Below are positions 7,396-16,228 of a DNA stretch of 64,000 nucleotides, in pieces. A program made the translations under genes and the position numbers. The stretch is taken from contig NZ_AQUZ01000045.1 of the NCBI RefSeq assembly GCF_000372465.1, positions 1 through 64,000 of the forward strand, read 5' to 3'. The first letter of the stretch is position 1, and every line of letters begins with the position of its first letter. Source of the stretch: Kribbella catacumbae DSM 19601 (lineage in GTDB: Bacteria > Actinomycetota > Actinomycetes > Propionibacteriales > Kribbellaceae). A model generated the notes under the pieces. It ran no database searches. It had not been told where the DNA came from and saw only the letters and a program-made list of their open reading frames with translations.

Positions 7396-9179
7396 AGCAG
7401 CAGGTCGGTCAACGCCGGATTGTCGATCTCGGCACCGAGGAGCCGGGCTGATGCCGCGGCTGACGAGTCGCCGAGCCGGGCTTGGTGCAGCTTGGCGCGG
7501 ACCATCAGTTCTCGCATGTCGCAGCGTGCGGCGAGGGCGGCCAGTTGGGTCACGAGTGGTCGCGCGCGTTCCTCGTCGTCGCGGGCCAGCGCCGCAGTAC
7601 TGGCTGCGTCGAGGACGTGGGCGTGCACCCATTGGTAGCGGTCTGGTTCGCGACTCGAGCGGCTCGCTGCCTGGGCGAGCCACTCCGCGGCGCCAGCGTG
7701 GTCACCGCGACCCGCGCTGAGCAGCCCGAGCCCGCGGCCCGCCATCCCTTCCCAGCAAGGGTCATTGAGCTGGCAACCGAGCACCCACGCCTGCTCGAAG
7801 CCATCGCTTGCCGCTTCGAGATCGCCGGCGAACAGGTCGAGCTCAGCCATCAACGCCTGCGGCCAGGGCAGAAACGCGATCCACCGCTCACGCCGTACCA
7901 GGTCGAGCGTCTCGCGAACGATCGCCGTCGCCTGACTGTGCTCGGCCCGAAGCAAGTGCGCGCGTCCCACGAGCGACAGCGACCACGCTTGCTGCCGGTG
8001 ATCTCCACACCGCGCGGCCAACTCGACCGACTCGCCGAGTTGCTCGAACGCCGCCGGATAGTCGGCCTGATCCGATGAGTTCATTCCCCGTACTCCGAGA
8101 ATCGCCGCGTGCTCGTCGTCGGTCTCGGCCAACGCAGCGGCCTTCGCCAGCCAGCTCGCCGCAGTACGGCGACGTCCGGCCTGGACCTCCACGAAGCCGA
8201 GCTGACGATGAGCGAGCACCGACGTCGCCCGGTCGCTCGCCTGCTCTGCCACCAGGATTGCTTCGTGCAGGACGATCGCGCCCTCCTCGTCATGCCCGCG
8301 CACGGCATGGACGAGTGCACCGCCGAGAGCGGCGAGCGCGCGACCACGCAGTACAGGGTCGTGGCAGTGGTCGGCCTCAGAGACCGCTCTCCGGAGACAC
8401 TGGATACCCGCATCGACAGCACCTGCGGCGATCGCGGCCCGGCCGGCTTCCAGTTGGCTCGCGGCCGCGGCTCGACCGCCCAGAGGCGGGCCAGCTGTCG
8501 AGCCCGGCCCGACCTTCGACGCTTCCCGCAAGGCAGCAGACGCCTCAAGACCCAGCTCACGACGCAACAGGTCTTCACAGACGGCGATCTGGCGGAGCGC
8601 GGCCGAGCGATTCCCAGAGATCGCGAGGCTGCGGACCAGTAGTTCGTGGTTGCCTTGTTCGAGTGGGTTCAGCGAGACAGCCTTCGACGCAAAGGGCACG
8701 GCGTCGTTCGCTCGTCCTCCGGCGATCAGCGCAACGGCTGTCTGCCGCAAACGCCCTTCGATGGCGGCGGAGAGCCGATGCCGTTCCACCAGCAACCAGG
8801 ACTCGAACTCAGGGCACGACGCGAGCTCGACGCCTTCGAGCAACTCGCCGTTGAAACCCAGCAGTGGTTGAGGATCAGCGGAGTCCTCCGTGACCACGAG
8901 GACGTCCACCGACGTATCCCGGCCGAGCGTGATGACCAGGGGATCGCCGGTGATGACCTCCCCGCCGCCCAGTGCTCGCCGTAGCTCGGCCAGCGACCAG
9001 CGCAAGGCCCCGAGCGGGTCGTCGGCGTCGGCGAACAGCAGCTCCGCCAGCCGTCTACGGGTCGGAGGACGTTCTGCCAGGAGGAGGTAGGCGAGCAAAG
9101 CCCAGGCCTTGCGCCCGCGCGGCGGTCGCGCCCCAGCGTGTTCGATCGACGGCGGTCCCAGCAGCCGGATCTTCCCCAT
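7392..9179 (-). CDS. BTAD/SARP-type transcriptional regulator with TPR-like C-terminus
   Basis: A 595-residue regulator. Residues 1-75 form an OmpR-like winged helix of the SARP kind (MGKIRLLGPPSIEH, RKAWALLAYLLLAERPPTRR, LRWSLAELRRALG), residues 95-215 match the bacterial transcriptional activation domain (LGFNGELLEGVELASCPEFE, AIEGRLRQTAVALIAGGRANDA, CEDLLRRELGLEAS), and the rest is alpha-helical repeats of TPR type. There is no ATPase domain. The ATG at 9179 follows GGGGAGGGGG by 6 bases, so the longer reading to 9239, which crosses an inverted repeat, is rejected. A strong 18-base inverted repeat lies just upstream. Its targets are unknown; the methyltransferase upstream is one option. 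Confidence 0.85.
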   Translation of the reverse strand: MGKIRLLGPPSIEHAGARPPRGRKAWALLAYLLLAERPPTRRRLAELLFADADDPLGALRWSLAELRRALGGGEVITGDPLVITLGRDTSVDVLVVTEDSADPQPLLGFNGELLEGVELASCPEFESWLLVERHRLSAAIEGRLRQTAVALIAGGRANDAVPFASKAVSLNPLEQGNHELLVRSLAISGNRSAALRQIAVCEDLLRRELGLEASAALREASKVGPGSTAGPPLGGRAAAASQLEAGRAAIAAGAVDAGIQCLRRAVSEADHCHDPVLRGRALAALGGALVHAVRGHDEEGAIVLHEAILVAEQASDRATSVLAHRQLGFVEVQAGRRRTAASWLAKAAALAETDDEHAAILGVRGMNSSDQADYPAAFEQLGESVELAARCGDHRQQAWSLSLVGRAHLLRAEHSQATAIVRETLDLVRRERWIAFLPWPQALMAELDLFAGDLEAASDGFEQAWVLGCQLNDPCWEGMAGRGLGLLSAGRGDHAGAAEWLAQAASRSSREPDRYQWVHAHVLDAASTAALARDDEERARPLVTQLAALAARCDMRELMVRAKLHQARLGDSSAAASARLLGAEIDNPALTDLLL

Positions 9180-9200
9180 GTCAGCCCCCTCCCCGAACCT

Positions 9201-9243
9201 CAGTGTGGCGCACTCGCCTCCCCCCGGCGAGTGCGCCACACTG
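9201..9243 (-). terminator. perfect 18-bp inverted repeat between methyltransferase and BTAD gene
   Basis: CAGTGTGGCGCACTCGCC (9201-9218) is the exact reverse complement of 9226-9243, with a seven-base loop (TCCCCCC). It starts 2 bases after the methyltransferase stop and ends 21 bases before the BTAD start, on the same strand. A terminator or attenuator is most likely; an operator for the BTAD protein is an alternative. Confidence 0.7.
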
Positions 9244-9245
9244 CG

Positions 9246-10073
9246 TCAGCGCCTGACGCCGACTGCTTCCAGGTACTCCGCACGCGCCGCGACCGTGCCG
9301 TCGTCAGCCCGGTTGTAGCCGCGCGGTACTTCGGCGAGATCGGCCGCGAAGGCGACGAGGTCCTGATCGGACAGCGTCCCGGCGAGGCGCGTGATCGGAC
9401 CGTAGTACTGGCGGAACCACTCGGAGAAGTGCTCTGCGGAGTGGTACCGGAACACGTACTCGCGCTTGGTCAGGCCGATCCACTCGACCCGGTCGCCGAA
9501 CAGGCTGGTCAGGTGTTCCTCGGTGCCCCAAAGCGTCGCCGGCTGCACACCGGCCGGCGGTGGCGCCCACTTGCCGACCGTCCGGAACAGGTCGCCGATC
9601 ATGCCCGTCGGTGTCCAGCTGGCCAGCGCGATCTTGCCGCCGGGCTTCGTAGCACGGACAAGCTCATCCGCGGCCCGCTGGTGATTCGGCGCGAACATCA
9701 CGCCGACGGTGCTGGCCACCAGGTCGAACGCCGCGTCCGGTACCGGCAGTTGCTCTGCATCGCCTTCCAGGAAGGTCACCGGCAGGTGTTCGGCCGCTGC
9801 CCGCTCCCGGCCCTGCGCCAGCAGGTTGACCGCGTAGTCGACCCCGGTCGCGTCGGCGAAGCGTCGTGCAGCCGCCATCGCGACGTTGCCCTGCCCACAG
9901 GCGACGTCCAGAACCGCCTGGCCGGCCCGGACATCGGCCGCCTCGACGAGAAGCTCGGCGATGATCTGCAGCGTGTTGCCGACCCGCGGATAGTCCCCGG
10001 TCTCCCAGCCGGCCCGCTGCTTGGCCTTGATCGCCTCGAAGTCGATCGCCGTGCCCGTCACATCCGTACTCAT
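9246..10073 (-). CDS. class I SAM-dependent methyltransferase
   Basis: A 275-residue cytoplasmic methyltransferase of the UbiE/Methyltransf_11 type. Motif I is VLDVACGQGNVAMAAA (about residues 55-70), the acidic end of strand 2 is ATGVDYAVNLL, motif II region FLEGDAEQLPVPDAAFDLV and then VRATKPGGKIALASWTP for motif III. The C-terminal third (WFRQYYGPITRLAG) would shape the acceptor pocket; the substrate is unknown. AAGGGGG lies 6 bases before the ATG at 10073. A stable inverted repeat lies directly after the stop, before the BTAD regulator. Confidence 0.88.
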   Translation of the reverse strand: MSTDVTGTAIDFEAIKAKQRAGWETGDYPRVGNTLQIIAELLVEAADVRAGQAVLDVACGQGNVAMAAARRFADATGVDYAVNLLAQGRERAAAEHLPVTFLEGDAEQLPVPDAAFDLVASTVGVMFAPNHQRAADELVRATKPGGKIALASWTPTGMIGDLFRTVGKWAPPPAGVQPATLWGTEEHLTSLFGDRVEWIGLTKREYVFRYHSAEHFSEWFRQYYGPITRLAGTLSDQDLVAFAADLAEVPRGYNRADDGTVAARAEYLEAVGVRR

Positions 10074-10262
10074 GCATCCCCCTTGAAGCCGAATGCGCCC
10101 CCCAGCCACGCCATCGCGCCCTCCGCGATGTTCTCCCGATCAGAGCGGATCACCGTGTGACAGACCGTGTGACACGGACCAGACAAGGCGGTCCATCGGC
10201 CAAGCGCCATCGTTGTCAGAGGTTGGTATATCGACCGAGCTGCGGTTTAAGCGTCGTCAGTG

Positions 10263-10324
10263 CAACGTTGGAGCCACACTCTTGCCAACGTTGTCATAGC
10301 TACTTATAGTCCGAGAAACGTTTC
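10263..10324 (+). promoter_or_regulatory. three CG-centred palindromes of LacI-operator type
   Basis: CAACGTTG occurs at 10263-10270 and 10286-10293 and GAAACGTTTC at 10315-10324. The first two sit within the larger inverted repeat CAACGTTGG/CCAACGTTG (10263-10271 and 10285-10293). Central CG with flanking A/T is typical of LacI-family operators. The second site overlaps the -35 and the third the expected transcription start, a layout fit for repression. No LacI-family gene is in the window. Confidence 0.6.
10282..10310 (+). promoter_or_regulatory. sigma-70-type promoter of the ABC importer operon
   Basis: TTGCCA (10282-10287) and TATAGT (10305-10310) are separated by 17 bases, close to the actinobacterial housekeeping consensus. 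The transcription start would be near 10317, giving a leader of about 35 bases to the GTG at 10352. Confidence 0.7.
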
Positions 10325-10351
10325 AGACGGTGACCACCGAAGGGAATCATC

Positions 10352-12187
10352 GTGAACGACGCGCCGCGCCCGCAGTTCGAGAACGTCTCCGACATCGTCC
10401 GTCACCAGTTGAGCCGCCGAAGTGTGGTCGGGGGAGGCGCGGCCGCGCTGGCCGGCTTCCTGGCCGCCTGCTCCGGCAACGGCGGGTCGTACTCCGACAA
10501 GCCCGCCGACAACAAGCCCGCCGCCACCAAGACGATCCAGATCGGCAAGGCGAACATCCCGACGCCCCGCGACCAGACGGTGACCGTCGGCCAGGTCGAG
10601 TACACGGTGTTCGACAGCTTTAACGGGATGATCCCGAACGGCTCGCCCGGCGGTGCCGGGGTGGAGCTGGCCACCGAGCCGTTGTTCTTCCTGAGCTTCG
10701 CCACCGGCAAGCTCACGCCGTGGCTGGCGACGGAGTACAGCTACAACAGCGACCACACCGAGCTGACGCTGAAGTTCGATCCGAAGGCTCACTGGAACGA
10801 CGGCAAGCCGCTGGGTGCCAAGGACTTCAGGTTCACCGTCATGATGCTGAAGGACCGCCCCGACCTGTTCGGCGGTGGTGGCGAGCTGAAGGACTTCGTG
10901 AAGAGCGTCGAGGTCCCCGACGAGCACACCGCAGTGGTCAAGCTGCTCAAGCCGACGCCGCGGCTGCACTACAACTTCATCGCGGCGGTCTCCGGCGCAT
11001 CGGTCAACCTGATGCCCGAGCACATCTGGAAGTCGCAGGATCCGACGAAGTACAAGGACAACCCGCCGGTCCGGTCGGGCCCGTACAAGCTGAAGCAGGC
11101 GATCCGGAACCAGAAGATGTTCGTCTGGGAGAAGGACCCGAACTACTGGAATAAGGACAAGCTCGACGTCAAGGCGCAGTACGTGATCTTCCAGAGCATG
11201 TCGAAGCAGGGCGACCAGGCGTCGCTGGCGTTCGAGCGAGCCGAGTTCGACGTCGGCTCGATCGATGCGCAGCACGCCAAGCAGCTGAGTAACGCCGGCT
11301 ACCCGAACCTGCAGACGACGCAGTTCCACGACCCGAACCCGCGCGTTCTGTGGCTGAACTGCGACCCGGCCCGGGGCGTGGCGGCGGAGCCGAAGATGCG
11401 CTGGGCGATCAACTACTGCCTGGATCGGGAGAAGATCGGCAAGTCGGTGTGGCAGGTCGAGGTACCGCCCGCGATCTATCCGTGGGCCGACTACCCGACC
11501 AATGACAAGTGGAAGAACGAAGACCTCGCGAACAAGTACAAGTTCGAGTACAGCCTGGAGAAGGCGACCGCGCTGCTGGACGAGATCTGCCCGAAGAACC
11601 CGGCCGGCAAGCGGATGTACAAGGGCAAGGAGGTCAATCTCGAGATCATCACTCCGGCGCAGAAGGACAAGGACGAGTACGCCATCGCCGACGTGCTGAA
11701 GACCGACCTGGCCAAGGTCGGCGTACCGGCCACCTTGCGGAGTCTGTCCGGCAGCGTGCACGACGAGAAGTTTCAGCGCGGTGAGTACGACATCGACTCC
11801 AGCTGGGCCGGGTTCGCGATCGACCCGCAGCAGCTGTACACCGACTGGGAGAGCAGCAAGGCGCAACCGATCGGCAAGAACGCCGCCCGCAAGAACAAGA
11901 TGCGCTTCCGGGACCCGAAGTTCGACGAGATCTCCCAGCAGCTGGCCGGGATGGACCCGAACAGCGAGGAGGCCAAGCCGCTGCTCGACCAGTCGCTGGA
12001 GATCTACTTCCAGAAGCTTCCGCTGCTCCCGGTGATCCAGACCGGGTACCCGCAGTTCTTCAACACCGCGTTCTGGACCGGCTGGCCGACCGATGACGAC
12101 CTCTACGAGGTGCCGCTGAACTGGTGGCCGCACTTCATCTTCGTGCTCGCCAAGCTCAAGGCCACCGGGCAGAAAGGGCCGGCGTGA
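10352..12187 (+). CDS. ABC importer substrate-binding lipoprotein, family 5 (DppA/OppA-like)
   Basis: A 611-residue solute-binding protein of family 5. The N-terminus holds a twin-arginine lipoprotein signal, SRRSVVGGGAAALAGFLAAC, with the Cys at about residue 45 to be lipidated. The body has family-5 hallmarks: KFDPKAHWNDGKPLGAKDF, RSGPYKLK, RWAINYCLDREKIGK and the C-terminal LPVIQTGYPQFFNT. Oligopeptides or oligosaccharides are both possible ligands for this class; LacI-like operators upstream favour a sugar. GAAGGGAATC lies before the GTG. The stop overlaps the first permease start (GTGA). First gene of a five-gene operon. Confidence 0.9.
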   Translation: MNDAPRPQFENVSDIVRHQLSRRSVVGGGAAALAGFLAACSGNGGSYSDKPADNKPAATKTIQIGKANIPTPRDQTVTVGQVEYTVFDSFNGMIPNGSPGGAGVELATEPLFFLSFATGKLTPWLATEYSYNSDHTELTLKFDPKAHWNDGKPLGAKDFRFTVMMLKDRPDLFGGGGELKDFVKSVEVPDEHTAVVKLLKPTPRLHYNFIAAVSGASVNLMPEHIWKSQDPTKYKDNPPVRSGPYKLKQAIRNQKMFVWEKDPNYWNKDKLDVKAQYVIFQSMSKQGDQASLAFERAEFDVGSIDAQHAKQLSNAGYPNLQTTQFHDPNPRVLWLNCDPARGVAAEPKMRWAINYCLDREKIGKSVWQVEVPPAIYPWADYPTNDKWKNEDLANKYKFEYSLEKATALLDEICPKNPAGKRMYKGKEVNLEIITPAQKDKDEYAIADVLKTDLAKVGVPATLRSLSGSVHDEKFQRGEYDIDSSWAGFAIDPQQLYTDWESSKAQPIGKNAARKNKMRFRDPKFDEISQQLAGMDPNSEEAKPLLDQSLEIYFQKLPLLPVIQTGYPQFFNTAFWTGWPTDDDLYEVPLNWWPHFIFVLAKLKATGQKGPA

Positions 12188-13281
12188 CCGCTGAAGCGCC
12201 GCCGGTGGTTGCCGTGGACAAGGAGGAGCAGGTCTCCGCACCCCGGCCCAGGGTACGGGCCTGGCTGTCCCGACATCCGCTCGCGGCGTACGCGATCCGC
12301 CGGCTCGGGCTGTACGTGGTGGAGCTGTGGGGAGCCCTCACCATCGCGTTCTTCTTCTTCCGGCTGATGCCCGGCGACCCGATCAACACGCTGATCCAGA
12401 GTCTGCAGCAGAACTACATCTACAACCAGCAGGCCAGCGCCGAGATCATCGCCCGGTACCAGCACGAGTTCGGGCTCGAGGGCAACCTACTCTCGCAGTA
12501 CCTGAGGTACATGGACAGACTCGTTCTGCACGGCGATCTCGGGCCGTCGCTGATCAACTACCCGACGCCGGCGCAGGACGTGATCCTGCGGGCGTTGCCG
12601 TGGACGATCGGGCTGCTCGGCATCTCGGCGGTGCTGTCCTGGGTGATCGGTATCGTCGTCGGTGCGATCGCCGGCTGGCGGCGCGGCAAGGCCGGCTCGG
12701 CGATCATCACCAACCTGTCGATCGCGCTGGCCCACGTGCCCTTCTTCTTCGTCGCGCTGATCCTGGTCTACGTCTTCGCCTACACCCTCGGGTGGTTGCC
12801 GGCCCGATCGGCCTACGACTCCAGCATCAGTCCGGGACTGTCGGCCGACTTCATCGGCAGTGTGCTGAAGTACGGTCTGTTGCCCGGGTTGTCGATCGTC
12901 GGGATCGGTGCGATGGGCTGGATCCTGTCGACGCGGATGCTGATGGTCCCGGTCCTCGGCGAGGACTACCTGGTGTACGCCGAGGCGAAGGGCCTCAAGC
13001 CGTGGCGGATCCTGACCCGCTACGCGTTGCGCAACTGCTACCTGCCCCAGGTGACCGCGTTCGGTATCTCGCTCGGCTTCATCTTCAACGGCAACGTGCT
13101 GGTGGAGCAGCTGTTCAACTATCCCGGTCTCGGCACGACCCTGGTGACCGCGATCCAGCAGCTCGACTTCAACACCATCCTCGGCGTCACGAACGTGGCG
13201 ATCTTCTCCGTACTGACCGCGGTCCTTCTGCTGGACCTCCTTCTCCCGTTGCTTGACCCTCGGGTCAAGTACTGGAAGTAG
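12184..13281 (+). CDS. ABC importer permease (DppB-like)
   Basis: A 365-residue inner-membrane permease. After a 35-residue cytoplasmic lead it has the first helix with LWGALTIAFFFFRLMPGDPINTL, the FRLMPGDP motif being typical of DppB/OppB proteins, then five more helices and the EAA loop EDYLVYAEAKGLKPWRILTRYALRN that contacts the ATPase. The GTG at 12184 overlaps the stop of the binding-protein gene by four bases, so translation is probably coupled; the earlier ATG at 12124 lies deep within that gene and is rejected. It should pair with the DppC-like subunit encoded next. Confidence 0.92.
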   Translation: MTAEAPPVVAVDKEEQVSAPRPRVRAWLSRHPLAAYAIRRLGLYVVELWGALTIAFFFFRLMPGDPINTLIQSLQQNYIYNQQASAEIIARYQHEFGLEGNLLSQYLRYMDRLVLHGDLGPSLINYPTPAQDVILRALPWTIGLLGISAVLSWVIGIVVGAIAGWRRGKAGSAIITNLSIALAHVPFFFVALILVYVFAYTLGWLPARSAYDSSISPGLSADFIGSVLKYGLLPGLSIVGIGAMGWILSTRMLMVPVLGEDYLVYAEAKGLKPWRILTRYALRNCYLPQVTAFGISLGFIFNGNVLVEQLFNYPGLGTTLVTAIQQLDFNTILGVTNVAIFSVLTAVLLLDLLLPLLDPRVKYWK

Positions 13282-14162
13282 TGGCGATGAGAATCCTCAA
13301 TGCGGTACTTCGCACCGTCCGGAACAGTGGTCGTCTCGCAACCGGTCTGGTGATCCTCGCCGTCATGGTGTTGCTGGCGTTGCTGAGTCCGTTGATCGTT
13401 CAGTGGATCGGCGGTGGAACGGACCCGATCGAGGTGGCGGCGTACGAGAAGTGGCTGGTGCCGTCTGGGGATCATGTGCTGGGCACCGATCAGTTCGGCC
13501 GGGATGTGCTGGCGATGGTGCTGAGTGCGCTCTCGGTGTCGCTGCAGATCGGTGCGATCGCCGGTGTGATCTCGACCGTCGTCGGTGTGGTCGTCGCGTT
13601 CGTGGCCGGCTACAAGGGCGGCTGGATCGACAACGTGCTCTCGACGTTCACCGGGATCCTGCTGGTGATCCCGACGTTCCCGTTGCTGATCGCGCTCTCG
13701 GCGTACGCCAAGAACGTGAGTCTCTTCCAGGTCGGCGTGATGATCTCGATCTTCTCCTGGCCGTTCGCGGCCAAGACGATCCGTTCCCAGGTGCTCAGCC
13801 TGCGTTCCCGCCCGTACGTCGATCTGGCCCGGGTCAGCAAGGCCCGGGACCTGGAGATCATCACGACCGAGCTGCTGCCGAACCTGCTGCCGTTCATCGG
13901 CGTCGGATTCGCCTCGTCGGCACTCGGCGCGATCTTCGGGCTGGTCGGCCTGGAGGTGATCGGTCTCGGTCCTGGTGGCGTGATCGACCTCGGGCAGATC
14001 ATCTTCAACGCGATCAACACCGGCGCGCTGACGCTCGGCGCCTGGCCGATGTTCGTCGTACCGATCGTGTTGCTGACGCTGCTGTTCGCGGCGCTGAACA
14101 TGATCAACATCGGCCTCGAAGAGGTCTACAACCCGCGGCTGAGAGGAGTGGCCGGTGAGTGA
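13281..14162 (+). CDS. ABC importer permease (DppC-like)
   Basis: A 293-residue permease of the DppC type. It has an N-terminal membrane helix (ATGLVILAVMVLLALLSPLI), the periplasmic motif SGDHVLGTDQFGRDVLAMVL that marks this subfamily (GTDxxGRDV), and the EAA loop RPYVDLARVSKARDLEIITTELLPN. GTG at 13281 shares its G with the stop of the upstream permease; an ATG two codons on is the alternative. It overlaps the next gene by 8 bases. Together with the DppB-like protein it forms the transmembrane channel. Confidence 0.92.
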   Translation: MAMRILNAVLRTVRNSGRLATGLVILAVMVLLALLSPLIVQWIGGGTDPIEVAAYEKWLVPSGDHVLGTDQFGRDVLAMVLSALSVSLQIGAIAGVISTVVGVVVAFVAGYKGGWIDNVLSTFTGILLVIPTFPLLIALSAYAKNVSLFQVGVMISIFSWPFAAKTIRSQVLSLRSRPYVDLARVSKARDLEIITTELLPNLLPFIGVGFASSALGAIFGLVGLEVIGLGPGGVIDLGQIIFNAINTGALTLGAWPMFVVPIVLLTLLFAALNMINIGLEEVYNPRLRGVAGE

Positions 14163-14970
14163 GGAGACCGTGCTGGAGGTGTCCGGCCTGGAGGTCGTGT
14201 ACTCGACCAGCAAGGGCGACGTGAAGGCCGTGGAGGAGCTGGACCTGTCCGTCCGCCGCGGCGAGATCCTCGGCATCGCGGGGGAGTCGGGCAGCGGCAA
14301 GTCCACCCTCGCGGTGGCGCTGCTGCGGCTGCTCAAGCCGCCGGGCAAGGTGACGGCCGGGTCGGCGATCTTCCATCGCAAGGGCGGATCGCCGGTCGAC
14401 TTGCTCAAGGTGCGCGGCGAGGAACTCCGGGTACTGCGCTGGAGCGCGCTCTCCTATCTCCCGCAGGGCTCGATGAACTCGCTCAACCCGGTGATGCGCG
14501 TCGAGGACCAGTTCAAGGACGTCATCCTGGAGCACGCCCCGGAACGCAAGGAAACGCTCGCTGACCTGATCGCGCGGTTGCTCGACCAGGTCGGCCTGGA
14601 GCCGCGGGTGGCCCGGATGTACCCGCACGAGCTGTCCGGCGGGATGAAGCAGCGGGTGCTGATGGCGATCTGTGTCGCCCTCGAACCCGACCTGGTGATC
14701 GCCGACGAACCGACCACCGCGCTCGACGTGACGATCCAGCGCGTCATCCTGCAGAGCCTCGCCGACCTCCGCCACGACTTCGGCGTCACGCTGATGGTGA
14801 TCTCGCACGACATGGGAGTGCACGCCCAGCTCGCCGACCGGGTCGCGGTGATGTACGAGGGCCGGCTGGTGGAGGTCGGGGACGTCCACCAGATCTTCAA
14901 GGATCCGCAGCACGACTACACCCGGCAGCTGATCGATTCGATCCCGCGACTCGGAAGGAGAGCATCATGA
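14155..14970 (+). CDS. ABC importer ATPase (DppD-like)
   Basis: A 271-residue ATPase. Walker A is GESGSGKSTL (about residues 43-52), the Q-loop LPQGSMNSLNPVM, the signature LSGGMKQRV, Walker B LVIADEPTTALD, and the switch His ISHDMGVHAQ. The end DPQHDYTRQLIDSIPRLG resembles the oligopeptide/dipeptide transporter C-terminal motif, though it lacks the extended Cys-rich tail found in some DppD proteins. Its start overlaps the permease gene by 8 bases and its end overlaps the second ATPase by 4 (ATGA). It should form a heterodimer with the next protein. Confidence 0.93.
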   Translation: MSEETVLEVSGLEVVYSTSKGDVKAVEELDLSVRRGEILGIAGESGSGKSTLAVALLRLLKPPGKVTAGSAIFHRKGGSPVDLLKVRGEELRVLRWSALSYLPQGSMNSLNPVMRVEDQFKDVILEHAPERKETLADLIARLLDQVGLEPRVARMYPHELSGGMKQRVLMAICVALEPDLVIADEPTTALDVTIQRVILQSLADLRHDFGVTLMVISHDMGVHAQLADRVAVMYEGRLVEVGDVHQIFKDPQHDYTRQLIDSIPRLGRRAS

Positions 14971-15851
14971 GCACCGAGAAGGTGATCGAGTTGCGCGAGG
15001 TGCAGCAACGCTTCCACGCTCGCGGTACTCCGGACGGCTACCTGACCGCAGTCGCGGACGCCAGCTTCCGGCTCGACGCGGAGCCGCCGCAGGTGGTCAG
15101 CCTGGTCGGCCAGAGCGGCAGCGGCAAGAGCACGATCGCGCGCAACGTCCTCGGGTTGCAGAAGCCGACGGCCGGCACGATCACCTACGGCGGCAAGGAC
15201 ATCTTCAAGCTCAACCGCACCGAGTACGACGAGTACCGCCGCAACGTGCAGCCCGTCTTCCAGGACCCGTACTCGATCTTCAACCCGTTCTACCGGGTCG
15301 ACCGGGTGCTCTGGAAAGCGGTGAAGAAGTTCTCGCTGGCCTCGACCCGTGAGGCCGGCGAGGCCCTGATCGAGGAGTCGCTCCAGGCAGTGAGCCTCGA
15401 TCCCGGCCGGGTCCTGGGCAGGTACCCGCACCAGCTCTCCGGTGGCCAGCGGCAACGGATCATGCTGGCCCGGATCCACATGCTCCGGCCGGCCTTCGTG
15501 ATCGCGGACGAGCCGGTCTCCATGCTCGACGCCCAGATCCGCAAGCTGTTCCTCGACATCCTGCTGGACTTCCAGCGCGAGCACGGCATGACGACGCTCT
15601 TCATCACCCACGACCTGTCCACGGTCTACTACCTCGGCGGCCAGGTCATGGTGATCACCAAGGGCGAGATCGTCGAACGCGGCCCCGTCGCCGAGGTGAT
15701 GCACACCCCGAGCCACCCCTACACCCGCCTGCTGCTCGACTCCATCCCGCAACCCGACCCCGATGCCCGCTGGACCACCCGCATCACCGTCAACGAATCC
15801 GCCGCCACCCCACCCACCGACACCGCCACCGAAGCCACCCCGATCATCTAG
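14967..15851 (+). CDS. ABC importer ATPase (DppF-like)
   Basis: A 294-residue ATPase, last gene of the importer operon. It has Walker A GQSGSGKSTIARN, the Q-loop VFQDPYSIFNPFY, signature LSGGQRQRIMLAR, Walker B FVIADEPVSMLD and the switch His FITHDLSTVYYL; HPYTRLLLDSIPQPDPDARW is the oligopeptide-transporter C-terminal motif. The last 20 residues are Thr/Pro/Ala-rich and probably disordered. AAGGAGAGCATC precedes the ATG. No terminator was recognised directly after it; transcription may run into the repeat-rich gap. Confidence 0.93.
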   Translation: MSTEKVIELREVQQRFHARGTPDGYLTAVADASFRLDAEPPQVVSLVGQSGSGKSTIARNVLGLQKPTAGTITYGGKDIFKLNRTEYDEYRRNVQPVFQDPYSIFNPFYRVDRVLWKAVKKFSLASTREAGEALIEESLQAVSLDPGRVLGRYPHQLSGGQRQRIMLARIHMLRPAFVIADEPVSMLDAQIRKLFLDILLDFQREHGMTTLFITHDLSTVYYLGGQVMVITKGEIVERGPVAEVMHTPSHPYTRLLLDSIPQPDPDARWTTRITVNESAATPPTDTATEATPII

Positions 15852-15964
15852 CTGCTTACCCCCCGAGACGCCGACTCGCCCCACCAACATCCGCTGCGGC
15901 AACCCACCGATCCGCGAGCGCCTTCCGTGGACCCGCATCTTCGGCGCCTAGCCTGAGTGGACTC

Positions 15965-16082
15965 ACCCGCACTCCGGAGAGATCCGCGTGGGGTCAGCCC
16001 ATCGCCCTACCAGTGGGCTCACCGGTACTCCGGAGGGTTCGCCCCTCGCCGCGGGGTTCGCCCATTGGTGTACCAGTGGGTG
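15965..16082 (+). repeat. two imperfect tandem units with a CCCA...TGGG hairpin
   Basis: Unit 1 (15965-16019) and unit 2 (16020-16082) share the order CACC(C/G)G(C/T)ACTCCGGAG, then GGGGT(C/T), GCCCAT, TACCAGTGGG. In unit 2, CCCATTGGT (16061-16069) pairs with ACCAGTGGG (16072-16080). A related hairpin occurs at 42373-42404. Confidence 0.6.
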
Positions 16083-16228
16083 ATGCCCGCGGGGCGGAGC
16101 GGAGCACACCGATTGCCCGCTGGAGCCCGCCCGGCCGGACCAGCAGCGGTCGCGGTCTGCTCGATGGAGCGTTATCCGACCACTGGCCTGGTAGAGAGCC
16201 TCTTGCGAATTGGCTCGGCAGCGGCCGA

